From contig NZ_AKGD01000001.1 of NCBI RefSeq assembly GCF_000271305.1, positions 124,001 through 188,000 on the forward strand: a stretch of DNA of 64,000 bases, read 5' to 3'. This stretch comes from Hydrocarboniphaga effusa AP103. Its GTDB lineage: Bacteria; Pseudomonadota; Gammaproteobacteria; Nevskiales; Nevskiaceae. How positions within the stretch are numbered: position 1 is the first letter of the stretch; each line of letters begins with the position of its first letter. The notes under the pieces were generated by a model, which saw only the letters and a list, made by a program, of their open reading frames with translations, was not told the origin of the DNA and did no database searches. Of the stretch, positions 21,977 through 30,848 are shown piece after piece. A program made the translations under genes and the position numbers.

Positions 21977-23869
21977 ATGCAAAGAGCCTACAGTCTGCTC
22001 ACGATCAAGAGCGTGGACGAAGAGTCGCGCGAGATCACGGGCATCGCATCAACGCCGACGCCTGATCGCAGCGGCGATGTCGTCGAACCGAAGGGCGCCG
22101 AGTTCAAGCTGCCGATCGCGCTGTTCTGGGAGCACAAGTTTCCAGTCGGACAGGTCTTCGCCGCCAAGGTGACCGCGGCCGGCATCGAAGTGAAGGCCCG
22201 CATTGCGAAAGTCGACGAGGCCGGCACGCTGAAGGATCGGCTCGACGAGGCCTGGCAGTCGATCAAGGCCGGCCTCGTGCGCGGATTCTCCGTGGGCTTC
22301 AAGCCGAAAGAAGCCGCACGCATCGAAGGCACCTTCGGCACCCGCTATCTGAAATGGCTCTGGCTCGAACTGTCGTGCGTTGCGATTCCCGACAACGCCG
22401 AGGCCTCCATTCAAACCATCAAGTCGATCGCGACTCAGCAGCGTGCTCCGCCCGCGACCGTCGTCGTTCGTCTCACTGCCGCATCCCCGGCGCCCGTTGT
22501 GACCATCAAGACGCCCCAGGAGGGCAACGTGAACATTCAACAGAAAATTCAGCAGTTCGAAGACGAGCGCGTCACCAAAGGCGTGCGCATGACCGCGATC
22601 ATGGAGGCAGCCGGCGACAAGTCGCTGGATGCCGAGCAGACCAAGGAGTACGACGCCCTCACCGGCGAAGTGAAAGCGATCGATGATCACCTCGAGCGTC
22701 TGCGCGAACTCGAGAAGATCAACATCAGCAAGGCCGTTCCGATCACCGGCATCAAGGGGCCGAACACCACTCAGGTCAAGCCCGTCATCGAGAAGGGCAT
22801 CGAGTTCGCTCGCTACGTCATGTGCCTGGCTTCCGCGAAAGGCAACCTGATGCAGGCTCACGAGATCGCGAAGTCCCGCTTCGCCGATTCGCCGCAGCTG
22901 CATACCGTGCTCAAGGCGGCCGTCGCTGCTGGCACCACGACCGATGCGACCTGGGCGAAGCCGCTGGTCGAGTACAACGACTTCGCCGGCGACTTCGTGG
23001 AGTTCCTGCGACCGCAGACAATCATCGGCCGCTTCGGTCAGGGTGGCATTCCGGCACTTCGCCTCGTGCCTTTCAACATCCATATCCGGGGCCAGACCTC
23101 GGGTGGTGCCGGCTACTGGGTCGGTGAAGGCAAGCCCAAGCCCCTGACCAAGTTCGACTTCAACGATACCTACCTGGGCTGGGCGAAGGTCGCGAACATC
23201 TGCGTGCTGACCGAAGACCTCGTCCGCTTCTCGAATCCGAACGCCGAACAACTGGTGCGCAGCGCGCTCGCCGAGGCGCTGATCTCGCGCATCGATACCG
23301 ACTTCATCGATCCGGCCAAGGCTGCGGCGGCAAATGTCTCGCCGGCATCGATCACCTATGGTGTGGCGCCGATCGAGTCATCGGGCAACGATGCCGACGC
23401 CGTGCGCGCCGATATCCGAGCGGCTTTCGCGGCCTTCATCGCCGCCAAGATCACGCCCACCGCCGGCGTCTGGATCATGTCGCCGACCCGCGCGCTGGCC
23501 CTCTCCATGATGCACAACGCCCTCGGCCAGCCTGAGTTCGCCAGCGTCACGATGACGGGCGGCACGTTGCAGGGCTTGCCGATCATCACGTCCGAGTACG
23601 TGCCGGACGACATGGTGATCCTCGCCAATGCATCCGACATCTGGCTGGCGGACGATGGCCAGGTCGTGATCGACGCGAGCCGCGAAGCCTCGCTGCAGAT
23701 GGACAGCAGCCCGGTCGCTGGCGCAGCCGAGCTCGTCAGCATGTTCCAGACGAACCAGGTGGCGATCCGCGCCGAGCGCTGGATCAACTGGTCGAAGCGT
23801 CGCGCGGCCGCTGTCGTGGTGCTAGACAACGTGGCCTGGGGTGAGCCGGCCGAACCCGAGACGCCCTAA
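21977..23869 (+). CDS. fused HK97-type prohead protease and major capsid protein
   Basis: 630 residues. Residues 1-165 are an S78 protease (ITGIASTPTPDRSGDVVEP, His in ALFWEHKFPVG, Ser in GLVRGFSVGF). About residues 185-270 are the helical scaffold-like delta region (NIQQKIQQFEDERVTKG...). From about 270 comes the HK97 capsid fold, with GGAGYWVGEGKPKP, KVANICVLTEDLV and the C-terminal VAIRAERWINW. Fusing protease and capsid is known but uncommon. The order TerL-capsid-portal is also reversed from the usual portal-protease-capsid. Confidence 0.92.
   Translation: MQRAYSLLTIKSVDEESREITGIASTPTPDRSGDVVEPKGAEFKLPIALFWEHKFPVGQVFAAKVTAAGIEVKARIAKVDEAGTLKDRLDEAWQSIKAGLVRGFSVGFKPKEAARIEGTFGTRYLKWLWLELSCVAIPDNAEASIQTIKSIATQQRAPPATVVVRLTAASPAPVVTIKTPQEGNVNIQQKIQQFEDERVTKGVRMTAIMEAAGDKSLDAEQTKEYDALTGEVKAIDDHLERLRELEKINISKAVPITGIKGPNTTQVKPVIEKGIEFARYVMCLASAKGNLMQAHEIAKSRFADSPQLHTVLKAAVAAGTTTDATWAKPLVEYNDFAGDFVEFLRPQTIIGRFGQGGIPALRLVPFNIHIRGQTSGGAGYWVGEGKPKPLTKFDFNDTYLGWAKVANICVLTEDLVRFSNPNAEQLVRSALAEALISRIDTDFIDPAKAAAANVSPASITYGVAPIESSGNDADAVRADIRAAFAAFIAAKITPTAGVWIMSPTRALALSMMHNALGQPEFASVTMTGGTLQGLPIITSEYVPDDMVILANASDIWLADDGQVVIDASREASLQMDSSPVAGAAELVSMFQTNQVAIRAERWINWSKRRAAAVVVLDNVAWGEPAEPETP
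22518..22531 (+). promoter_or_regulatory. internal ribosome binding site and in-frame GTG start for the capsid
   Basis: AGGAGGG at 22518-22524 lies four bases before GTG 22529-22531, which is in frame with the fusion gene. Starting there would give a 446-residue capsid precursor without protease (VNIQQKIQQFEDERVTKG...). A nested start would solve the need for far more capsid than protease. Confidence 0.65.
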
Positions 23870-23872
23870 GCC

Positions 23873-24079
23873 ATGAAGGTCGATCTCATCGCCCGCAAAC
23901 CGCATCGCTACGCTGACCGACCCATCGCGGTCGGTCAGCGTTACAGCGCATCGGAGAAAGATGCTCGGCTGTTCAAAGCCGTGAATCTCGCCGATGACGC
24001 GCCTGCGATTACGCCACTGGAAGTCGTGGTCGACGACGAACCCGAGCCGGCCAAGCCCAAGAAGGCCCGCAAAGCATGA
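23873..24079 (+). CDS. small phage head-region protein
   Basis: 68 residues (MKVDLIARKPHRYADRPIAV...) with a basic N-terminus and an EPEPAKPKKARKA tail. It is between capsid and portal, and its stop overlaps the portal ATG by four bases. Similar short proteins occur in phage head clusters; role unknown. Confidence 0.65.
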   Translation: MKVDLIARKPHRYADRPIAVGQRYSASEKDARLFKAVNLADDAPAITPLEVVVDDEPEPAKPKKARKA

Positions 24080-25383
24080 AGCTCAGCCAGCGCATTGCCC
24101 CCACCGTCACCGTGACGAAAGCCGGCACGCTCGCGCCTGTCGGCGGTCGCAACGTGCTGCCGTGGATTCGCGAACCCTACGCCGGTGCGTGGCAGCGCAA
24201 CGAGGAGGTCAGCGTCGAAACGGCGCTGGCCCACTCTGCGGTGTATTCGTGCATGACGCTGATCGCCAGCGACATCGGCAAGCTTCGTCCGATGCTGATG
24301 CAGATCGACGCCGATGGCATCTGGACCGAGACCACGAGCGCGGCGTATTCGCCGGTGCTGCGCAAGCCCAACCACTTTCAGAACCGCATCCAGTTCATCG
24401 AGTGGTGGATCATGTCGAAGCTGGTCTATGGGAACGCCTACGTTCTGAAACAGCGCGACAGCCGGCGCGTGGTGGTCGCCGAGTACCTGCTCGACCCGAT
24501 GCGCGTCACGCCGCTGATTTCCAGCGACGGATCGATCTACTACCAGCTCGGCCAGGACGTGCTCAACGGCGTGCGCGATACGGCGCTGATCGTGCCGGCC
24601 AGCGAGATCATTCACGACCGCATGAACTGCCTGTTTCACCCGCTCGTGGGCGTTTCTCCGCTGTTCGCTGCGGGCCTTGCCGCAGGCCAAGGCTTGCAGA
24701 TGCAGCGTGACGCGAATCGCTTCTTCGCCAACGGGGCCAACCCCGGCGGCGTGCTGATCGCGCCCGGTGCCATCAGCGATCAGACAGCGAACGAGATCCG
24801 CGACAACTGGTCCGTGAACTACGGCGGCGAGAACGCCGGCAAGATCGCAGTTCTCGGTGATGGCTTGAAGTTCGAGCCGATGCGCATGACTGCCGTTGAT
24901 GCACAGGTCATCGAGCAACTGAAGTGGACTGCCGAGAACGTGTGCTCAACCTTCCATGTGCCGGCCTACAAGATCGGCGCCGCGCCACCACCGAGTTACA
25001 ACAACATCGAAGCGCTGGCGCAGGAGTACTACTCCACCTGCCTGCAAACCCTGATCGAACATTGGGAAGCGTGTCAGGACGAAGGGTTGGGTCTGCCAGT
25101 GAACTACGGCACTGAGCTGGAGCTCGACAGCCTGCTACGCATGGATACCTCGACGCTGATCACTGCCGAAGCTGCCGCAGTCGGCGCCGGCATCAAGTCC
25201 CCGAACGAGGCGCGCAAGCGGCTCAACCTAAAGCCGGTGAAGGGTGGCGAATCGCCCTACTTGCAGCAGCAGAACTACGCACTGGCGGCGCTGGCCGAGC
25301 GCGATGGCGACAAGCCGTTTGCCAAAGCACTGAACACAAATTTGCGGCCAGCGAACGAACCGAAGCCCGGAGAAAACGAATGA
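24076..25383 (+). CDS. HK97-family portal protein
   Basis: 435 residues. Typical text includes WIREPYAGAWQRNEE, HSAVYSCMTLIASDIGKL, WWIMSKLVYGNAYVLKQ, VPASEIIHDRM, FFANGANPGGVL and FHVPAYKIG. It forms the dodecameric DNA gate at one capsid vertex. It overlaps both neighbours by four bases. Confidence 0.95.
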   Translation: MKLSQRIAPTVTVTKAGTLAPVGGRNVLPWIREPYAGAWQRNEEVSVETALAHSAVYSCMTLIASDIGKLRPMLMQIDADGIWTETTSAAYSPVLRKPNHFQNRIQFIEWWIMSKLVYGNAYVLKQRDSRRVVVAEYLLDPMRVTPLISSDGSIYYQLGQDVLNGVRDTALIVPASEIIHDRMNCLFHPLVGVSPLFAAGLAAGQGLQMQRDANRFFANGANPGGVLIAPGAISDQTANEIRDNWSVNYGGENAGKIAVLGDGLKFEPMRMTAVDAQVIEQLKWTAENVCSTFHVPAYKIGAAPPPSYNNIEALAQEYYSTCLQTLIEHWEACQDEGLGLPVNYGTELELDSLLRMDTSTLITAEAAAVGAGIKSPNEARKRLNLKPVKGGESPYLQQQNYALAALAERDGDKPFAKALNTNLRPANEPKPGENE

Positions 25384-25679
25384 TGCTCGTGACCGTCGCC
25401 CAGGCGAAGGCGCGCTTGAAACTCGACATCGCCGAGAACGATCCGAACGTCACGCTGATGATCGAAGGCGCATCAGCCGCGGTGCTCAACTATCTCAAGA
25501 AGCCGGAAGGTTACGCGCAGAATGCCATTCCACCCGAGGTGAAGAACGCGACGCTCGTCCTCGTGGGCATGATGGCTCGTGACCCCGACGGCACGGAGTC
25601 GAAGGACTGGCCGCAGGGCTATCTACCTTGGGCCGTGACCGCGTTGCTGTACCCGCTGCGCAAGCCGACGGTGGCCTGA
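25380..25679 (+). CDS. head-tail connector (gp6-like)
   Basis: 99 residues. TVAQAKARLKLDIAENDPNV followed by LMIEGASAAVLNYLKKPEG is the standard start of gp6-like DNA packaging/connector proteins. It lies directly after the portal gene, as expected. Confidence 0.88.
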   Translation: MMLVTVAQAKARLKLDIAENDPNVTLMIEGASAAVLNYLKKPEGYAQNAIPPEVKNATLVLVGMMARDPDGTESKDWPQGYLPWAVTALLYPLRKPTVA

Positions 25680-26026
25680 TGCTCTCCGCAGGCAGACTCA
25701 ATCAGCGCATCGCGATCGAAGCGCAGATCGTGAGCCGTGGCCCGAGCAACGAGAAAGTCGTGACGTGGACGCCCGTGATTCCCGAACTCTGGGCCGAGGT
25801 GAAACCGATGTCCGTCACGGGCCTGCTCGCCGCGCAGGCGTTGCAAAGCCAGGCGACATACGTGATCACGATCCGGTACCGCACCGACATCGATCGCAAG
25901 ATGCGCGTGCGCCGATTACGCGACGACATGATCTTCGCGATCGAAGCCGAGCCACTGCCCGATGATCGCAGCGGGCTTGAGTGGGTGACGCTGCACTGCT
26001 CGCAGGGGCTCAACGATGGCGAGTAG
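25679..26026 (+). CDS. head closure/head-tail joining protein
   Basis: 115 residues from ATG 25679 (TGATG overlap). LSAGRLNQRIAIEAQIVSRG and ELWAEVKPMSVTGLLAAQAL then TYVITIRYRTDIDRKMRVR are diagnostic of the SPP1 gp16/phage_H_T_join family, which seals the head and joins the tail. Confidence 0.9.
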   Translation: MLSAGRLNQRIAIEAQIVSRGPSNEKVVTWTPVIPELWAEVKPMSVTGLLAAQALQSQATYVITIRYRTDIDRKMRVRRLRDDMIFAIEAEPLPDDRSGLEWVTLHCSQGLNDGE

Positions 26027-26510
26027 CACGATCAAGGTTCAGGGGCTCGACCAGCTGTTGAAGAACCTCGAGCAGCTGCCGCGTGAGCTGGTGAGCAAGA
26101 ACGGCGGATTGGTGCGCACCGCGTTGTTCAAGGCGACGAAGCGAATTCGAGAGCAAGCACGCCAGCGCGCACCTCACGACACCGGTGTCCTCGCGAAGAA
26201 CATCATCGCCGTGCGGGACAAGAACCCACGAGCCAACGGCGCAAGCGAGCGTTACATCATCACCGTGCGCAAGAAGCGTTGGTCGAAGCAGGCGAAGGAA
26301 CGCGCCACGCGCAGAGCCAACGGCAAGATCGACTATCGCCGCAGCAACGATGCGTATTACTGGCGCTGGGTGGAGTTCGGCACCGCCACTCAACAGGCAC
26401 AGCCGTTCCTTCGTCCTGCGTTTGAATCCGAGAAGGAAGCGGCGGTGCTCGACTTTAAAGATTCGCTGGCATCCGGCATCAAGCGCGTGGTTGCAAAGAT
26501 GAGGAAGTGA
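26016..26510 (+). CDS. HK97 gp10-family tail completion protein
   Basis: 164 residues. IKVQGLDQLLKNLEQLPREL, REQARQRAPHDTGVLAKNI and RWVEFGTATQQAQPFLRPAF match HK97 gp10-like proteins. It overlaps the previous gene by 11 bases and the next by one (TGATG). Confidence 0.9.
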   Translation: MASSTIKVQGLDQLLKNLEQLPRELVSKNGGLVRTALFKATKRIREQARQRAPHDTGVLAKNIIAVRDKNPRANGASERYIITVRKKRWSKQAKERATRRANGKIDYRRSNDAYYWRWVEFGTATQQAQPFLRPAFESEKEAAVLDFKDSLASGIKRVVAKMRK

Positions 26511-26881
26511 TGAGGCCCAACCTTTACCCGATGGTCCAGGGTGATGCAGGTGTGCAAGCGATCCTTGGCGATGACCCGATGCGCTTCTTCCCGTTCGGTG
26601 AAGCCGACGAGGGCAGCAACGCCAACCAGGTCTACGCGACTTGGCAGCTGATCTCAGGCCTGCCTCAGAACCAGCTCAAAGGCTCGGCCACGCTGGATTG
26701 GTTTCGCGTGCAGATCGATGTCTGGGCTGCGAAGGCAGACGAGGCAGACACGGCAGCCAGCGCCCTGCGAACCGCGCTCGAACCGAAGGGCTACATCGTC
26801 AGCATCAACGCCGATGGACGTGATGCTGCAACGCGCGCCTATCGCATCAGTTTTGATTTCGAGTTCTGGCAGAAGCGCTGA
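26510..26881 (+). CDS. DUF3168-family tail terminator-like protein
   Basis: 123 residues from ATG 26510. LYPMVQGDAGVQAILGDDPM, RVQIDVWAAKADEADTAASA and YRISFDFEFWQKR fit DUF3168, equated with tail terminator/completion proteins in siphophages. A GTG directly before the ATG is an alternative start. It is followed by a terminator. Confidence 0.85.
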   Translation: MRPNLYPMVQGDAGVQAILGDDPMRFFPFGEADEGSNANQVYATWQLISGLPQNQLKGSATLDWFRVQIDVWAAKADEADTAASALRTALEPKGYIVSINADGRDAATRAYRISFDFEFWQKR

Positions 26882-26903
26882 CCGGCGCCACTGCTTTCCC
26901 AAC

Positions 26904-26928
26904 GCCCGCAAAATTGCGGGCATTTTTT
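26904..26928 (+). terminator. intrinsic terminator before the tail tube gene
   Basis: An 8-bp stem (gcccgcaa / ttgcgggc) with a 2-base loop and T7. It separates head-completion genes from the tail tube gene, so tube mRNA may come from its own promoter or from partial readthrough. Confidence 0.8.
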
Positions 26929-26942
26929 TGAGGTGATTACAT

Positions 26943-27407
26943 ATGTCTCAGCTGACTCAAGGGACCGAACTGTTCTATCAGTCGGCTCCCGACACGATGA
27001 CTCTTGTCGAAGAAATCACGGGCGTTACCGGCACCGGTGGCGCGCGAAGCCAGATCGACGTCACCAATCTTTCGAGCAAGGAGATGGAGTACAAGCCGGG
27101 CTTGGCGCAGCCTGGCGCGGTAAGCGTCCCGATGAACTTCGATCACTCGCTCCCGAGCCATCAGGCCCTATACGCGCTGTGGGAAAGCGGCGCTCGTGTG
27201 AAGTGGGTGGTCGGCCTGTCCGATGGCGTTGCTCCGCCGACGTCGGCAGCAGGTGTCATCACCTTCCCCACCTCTCGCACCTACATCGAGTTCACTGGCT
27301 TCATTGCCGACTTCCCGATTGACGCTGCACTCAACTCCAAGTTCGAAAGTGCCATGACGGTCCAACGTAGCGGGCGCAGAACCCCGCACTGGAAGGCTGC
27401 ATCATGA
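26943..27407 (+). CDS. major tail tube protein
   Basis: 154 residues. LFYQSAPDTMTLVEEITGV, RSQIDVTNLSSKEMEYKPGL and YIEFTGFIADFPIDAALNSK are typical of lambda gpV/HK97-like tail tube proteins. A GAGGTG site lies 8 bases before the ATG. The stop overlaps the G-type chaperone by four bases. Confidence 0.9.
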   Translation: MSQLTQGTELFYQSAPDTMTLVEEITGVTGTGGARSQIDVTNLSSKEMEYKPGLAQPGAVSVPMNFDHSLPSHQALYALWESGARVKWVVGLSDGVAPPTSAAGVITFPTSRTYIEFTGFIADFPIDAALNSKFESAMTVQRSGRRTPHWKAAS

Positions 27408-27766
27408 GCCTGCGCGACGAGTTGTCCGACCTCATCGGTGCTGAAGTACAGGCGCATCAGATCACGCTCAACGGCAAGACCAAGCCTCTGCACTTCCGCC
27501 AAATCACTGATGCAGAGGGTCGAACGATCTTCCGCGTGGTTGAAAGCGAATCCGATGCAGATCGCGGTAATCGCATCATGCGCTCACTCGTGCTCGCGTC
27601 TTCCTGCGATGCCAGTGGCGAGCGGAACGCCACTGTTGAAGAGGTGGAGGGCTTGGGATCGGCAACCTTGCAGGCGCTGTTTGCAGCCGCCGCCGCGACC
27701 AACAACATCCCGCTGACTCAAAGTACCGAGAGCGCCTCGGATGAGGGTGCAAGCCCAAAAGTCTAA
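27404..27766 (+). CDS. tail assembly chaperone (G-type)
   Basis: 120 residues. It is between tail tube and tape measure, which defines the G gene of long-tailed phages. The text (LHFRQITDAEGRTIFRVVES, GLGSATLQALFAAAAATNNI) is typical. A CCCAAAA heptamer six bases before the stop would give a minor G-T fusion product. G and GT coat the tape measure during tail assembly. Confidence 0.85.
   Translation: MSLRDELSDLIGAEVQAHQITLNGKTKPLHFRQITDAEGRTIFRVVESESDADRGNRIMRSLVLASSCDASGERNATVEEVEGLGSATLQALFAAAAATNNIPLTQSTESASDEGASPKV
27754..27760 (+). promoter_or_regulatory. programmed -1 frameshift site CCCAAAA
   Basis: In the G frame the text is aGC CCA AAA GTC TAA. The heptamer C-CCA-AAA fits X-XXY-YYZ exactly in the right phase. 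After a -1 shift the reading continues AGT CTA ACG CCC ... without a stop into the T frame up to 28089. Lambda uses the same mechanism at the G/T junction. Confidence 0.75.
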
Positions 27767-28089
27767 CGCCCGCGGAGGTTTTGGCTTACGAGGATCGGGT
27801 TCGCCGCGCGCTTTCCCTACGTTGGGGATGCTCGCTGCGATACCTGTCCCGAGTAAAGCTGTCCTACGCGGAGTTCCTTTATTGGGCTCGGCATTTCGCA
27901 GAAGAGCCCTTCGACGATCGCCGCTGCTTCGATCGGCCCGCGGCTGAAATCCGTCACCTCTACGTCAACAGCAGGCGCAAAGAAGGCACGCCCATGATCC
28001 CGCTTGAGCAGTTCATGCCGTATCGAGATCGGGAACCGGAAACGGCCGCCATCGTCAACATCGATCACCAAGTGCTGGCCCTACTGTAG
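27760..28089 (+). CDS. tail assembly chaperone T-domain (expressed by -1 frameshift)
   Basis: The frame SLTPAEVLAYEDRVRRALSL continues to ...NIDHQVLALL, about 109 residues after the shift. A TTG at 27781 is the only plausible independent start and has a GGAGG-like site (gcggaggtt), so separate translation cannot be excluded. The domain matches the truncated element 1 fragment at 3803-4076. Confidence 0.75.
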   Translation, partial: SLTPAEVLAYEDRVRRALSLRWGCSLRYLSRVKLSYAEFLYWARHFAEEPFDDRRCFDRPAAEIRHLYVNSRRKEGTPMIPLEQFMPYRDREPETAAIVNIDHQVLALL

Positions 28090-28097
28090 GAGCAACG

Positions 28098-30089
28098 ATG
28101 AACCTTGGATCAATCGGCAGTGTGTTTATCGATGTAGCAGCGAACACAGCCAAATTTGAAACAGACATCGGACGTGCGTCTCGCGAGTCTGAGAAGCGCG
28201 CTCGCGAAATACAGAAGGGCTTTCAGGACGCGGCGAAGAACATCGCCGCAAGCCTGGCGGCGCTCGACATCGGCCGGCGCCTGGGCGAAGGCTTGCGTGC
28301 TGCGATCGAGCGAGCCGACGAGCTCGACGAGATGGCGCAGAAAGTCGGCGCATCCGTGCGCGGACTGTCCGGCTTGAAGTTCGCCGCCGATCTCGAAGGC
28401 GTCGATGGCCTGACCGAAGCGCTCGCCAAGCTCAGCAAGGCGATGGTGGAGAGCGAGAAGGCCGGCAGCGAACAAGGCCGCGCATTCGCCGCACTCGGCA
28501 TCAACGTGCGCGATGCGTCCGGCCAGCTGAAGACCAGCGATGTCGTACTACGCGAGATGGCAGAGGCCTTCGCACAAAGCGAGGATGGGGCAACCAAGAG
28601 CGCGGTGGCGATGGCCCTGCTCGGTCGCAGTGGCGCGGACATGATCCCCTTCCTCAACAACGGCGCGGAAGGACTCGATCGACTGACCCGCAAAGCCGAA
28701 GAGCTTGGCCTGGTTATCGACGACGAGATCGCCGCAGCCGCCGGTGAGTTCAACGACAACCTATTCATCCTCCAAGCTTCAGCAAGCGGCTTAGCGTCGC
28801 GGGTCGCTGCTGACCTGCTGCCATCGCTGCGCGATCTCACCGCACAATTCACCGAAACCTCCGCGACAGGCGACGTCGCGGCAGGCTTGGCCGATTCGCT
28901 GCGCGTTGGATTCCAGGGCGTCGCGCTCGTGGTCGCCAACGTCTCCTACGTGTTCGAGCAGATCGGCCGGGAGATTGGAGGCATCGCAGCCCAAGCTGTC
29001 GCCCTCGCGCATCTAGACTTCAGTGGTGCAGCGGCGATCCATGATGCGATGGTCGCTGACGCGGCCGACGCTCGAAGGCGCATCGACGAACTCAATACTG
29101 CGCTACTCAATCTCGGCAAGACCGATGAGCAGGTACGCACGCGAGCCGCCAAGGCGGAAGCAGGCGACGGCAAATCCCAGATCAAGTTCGGGCCGGAAGC
29201 GACCTTTGATGGCAGGTTCGACCTCAAGTCGATCGAGGCTGACGCGCTGCGCCCTCTGCGGGAGCAAATCACGGCCGAGCACGACCTCCTTGAGCAACGT
29301 CTGCAGCAGGAGCAGGACTATCACAAAGCCTCCTACGACGCGGAGATCGCTGCCGAACAGCGCCGGAAAGGAGTCGCCGACAGCATGGCGAACTACCAGC
29401 GGCAGCAGATCGACGCGATGGTTACGCAGGCTGATGCGATCGCAGGCGTGCTCAGCATGGCAGCCGATGCTGCCTCGGCCTTCGGGGCTAAGGGATTCGC
29501 GGTTTTCAAAGCTCTGAAGATTGCCGAGGCAATGATCTCGATTCCATCCAGCGCGATCAAAGCCTACGAATCGGCGCTGGCGGTGCCGGTGATAGGCCCG
29601 GCATTGGCGCCCGCGGCGGCGGCGGCGGCGGTTGCCGTCCAGCTCGCACAGGTCCAGCAAATCAGATCCATGCAGTTCAGCGGCCGACGCTACGGCGGTA
29701 TTGTCTCTGCCGGTGGGATGTACGAGGTAGCTGAGCCAGGTAATCCGGAACTACTGCGCTACGGCAACAAGACTCTGCTGATGATGGGCTCGCAATCCGG
29801 CGTAGTAGAGCCGGCGAGCGCCATTGCTCCGCTTTCGTCAGGAGGCGGTGGGGTAAAAATCACCTTCAACGATAACGTCGGCGTGGCGGTCAACGCTCGC
29901 CAACTCAGCGACGGCCAGATCATCGCCGAGATCAGCCATCGCGTGGATCAAGGCATGCAGACTGCGGCGTCACGGGCCGTCGGAATTACCGCAGCACAAC
30001 TCGCATCCCGCTCAGGCGATGTGTACGCCGGCCTACAGGCTGGCTCTGTGGTGCAGCGCCGAAATCGTAATTCGAAGGTGTACGGCTGA
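28098..30089 (+). CDS. phage tail tape-measure protein (element 2)
   Basis: 663 residues, short for a tape measure, so the tail would be short (roughly 100 nm by the usual 0.15 nm per residue). It contains a helical N-terminus (SESEKRAREIQKGFQDAAKN type), a hydrophobic stretch AVPVIGPALAPAAAAAAV near residue 505, and RRYGG repeats toward the C-terminus. It is strongly similar to the element 1 protein. It starts eight bases after the T stop and ends by overlapping the next ATG by one base. Confidence 0.93.
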   Translation: MNLGSIGSVFIDVAANTAKFETDIGRASRESEKRAREIQKGFQDAAKNIAASLAALDIGRRLGEGLRAAIERADELDEMAQKVGASVRGLSGLKFAADLEGVDGLTEALAKLSKAMVESEKAGSEQGRAFAALGINVRDASGQLKTSDVVLREMAEAFAQSEDGATKSAVAMALLGRSGADMIPFLNNGAEGLDRLTRKAEELGLVIDDEIAAAAGEFNDNLFILQASASGLASRVAADLLPSLRDLTAQFTETSATGDVAAGLADSLRVGFQGVALVVANVSYVFEQIGREIGGIAAQAVALAHLDFSGAAAIHDAMVADAADARRRIDELNTALLNLGKTDEQVRTRAAKAEAGDGKSQIKFGPEATFDGRFDLKSIEADALRPLREQITAEHDLLEQRLQQEQDYHKASYDAEIAAEQRRKGVADSMANYQRQQIDAMVTQADAIAGVLSMAADAASAFGAKGFAVFKALKIAEAMISIPSSAIKAYESALAVPVIGPALAPAAAAAAVAVQLAQVQQIRSMQFSGRRYGGIVSAGGMYEVAEPGNPELLRYGNKTLLMMGSQSGVVEPASAIAPLSSGGGGVKITFNDNVGVAVNARQLSDGQIIAEISHRVDQGMQTAASRAVGITAAQLASRSGDVYAGLQAGSVVQRRNRNSKVYG

Positions 30090-30541
30090 TGCCACTACCT
30101 CAATACCCCAGTTCACTGCCGGAACCGCTGAGAGGCAGCTACAGCGGCACTCCTGGCCCAAGGCATGAGCGCACCGCTTTTGGTGGGCCTGTCGAGCACG
30201 TCGAAGAAGTTTTCTCAGGCTCGTGCATCGTGGTTCCACATCACGTGATCGTGACGAGCACTCAGGCTTTCGAGTTTCGAGCGTGGATCGCGAAGTACAA
30301 GCCGAACGTCAACTGGGTATTGATGCCCGCGAACATCGGCTACGGCGTGCAGCTCTACGAGTCAAGAATCCTGCGGCTCGATATGCCTCACAACCTCACT
30401 GGCATGGATTACTGGGCTATCCCCTTCGACCTGGAGATTCGCGCAAAAGCAGACGGCTCCTATTGGGATATCTCAGCTGACGAAGCAGACGTGGTGCTAG
30501 GCGGGTTTCTTTACATCGACGATCACATCATCGTCGGGTAA
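30089..30541 (+). CDS. putative tail protein after tape measure
   Basis: 150 residues (MPLPQYPSSLPEPLRGSYSG ...). Beta-rich with FRAWIAKYKPNVNWVLMPAN and MDYWAIPFDLEIRAKADGS. In position it equals the gene after H in lambda (M-like distal tail). The sequence does not let me name the family with certainty. It is the last structural gene; no L/K/I/J genes follow. Confidence 0.6.
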   Translation: MPLPQYPSSLPEPLRGSYSGTPGPRHERTAFGGPVEHVEEVFSGSCIVVPHHVIVTSTQAFEFRAWIAKYKPNVNWVLMPANIGYGVQLYESRILRLDMPHNLTGMDYWAIPFDLEIRAKADGSYWDISADEADVVLGGFLYIDDHIIVG

Positions 30542-30625
30542 AGCGCCGAAGAAGCACATTTATTTAGCTCCCCGAAACGGGCTCGAATCGACACCCTGCA
30601 CCCAAAGGAGGCGCGCTTCCGCGCT

Positions 30626-30805
30626 TCATTTACGCGTGTTGCGCTCGCGCTCCTGCTCTTCTTCCAAACTCAGGGCAATGAGCCTGCGAACGAAACGCGC
30701 AGCCACTTCAGGATCGGGTTTTCCAGTCGAGGGCAGCATCCTGATCGGTCGACTTGGCTTTCTCGTTCTCGTCGCAGCTTTTGCCCTGGGATCCTTGTTC
30801 GGCAT
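30626..30805 (-). CDS. small basic hypothetical protein downstream of int
   Basis: 59 residues from ATG 30805 (MPNKDPRAKAATRTRKPSRP ...) with AAGGAG eight bases upstream. It is basic in the first half and helical and acidic at the end (LIALSLEEEQERERN). It follows the integrase gene on the same strand by 43 bases. Function unknown. Confidence 0.5.
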   Translation of the reverse strand: MPNKDPRAKAATRTRKPSRPIRMLPSTGKPDPEVAARFVRRLIALSLEEEQERERNTRK

Positions 30806-30848
30806 CAGTCGCACTCCTTGCGCCCTTGAAGGTGCCGACACTACCAAA

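Noticed and set aside
19805-21982. 725-residue open frame on the minus strand across terL
   Set aside because: It is antisense to a clear terminase gene, is Arg/His/Leu/Val-rich as expected from GC-rich antisense, and has no recognisable domain.
22049-23251. 400-residue minus-strand frame across the capsid gene
   Set aside because: Antisense shadow of the protease-capsid gene; composition-driven.
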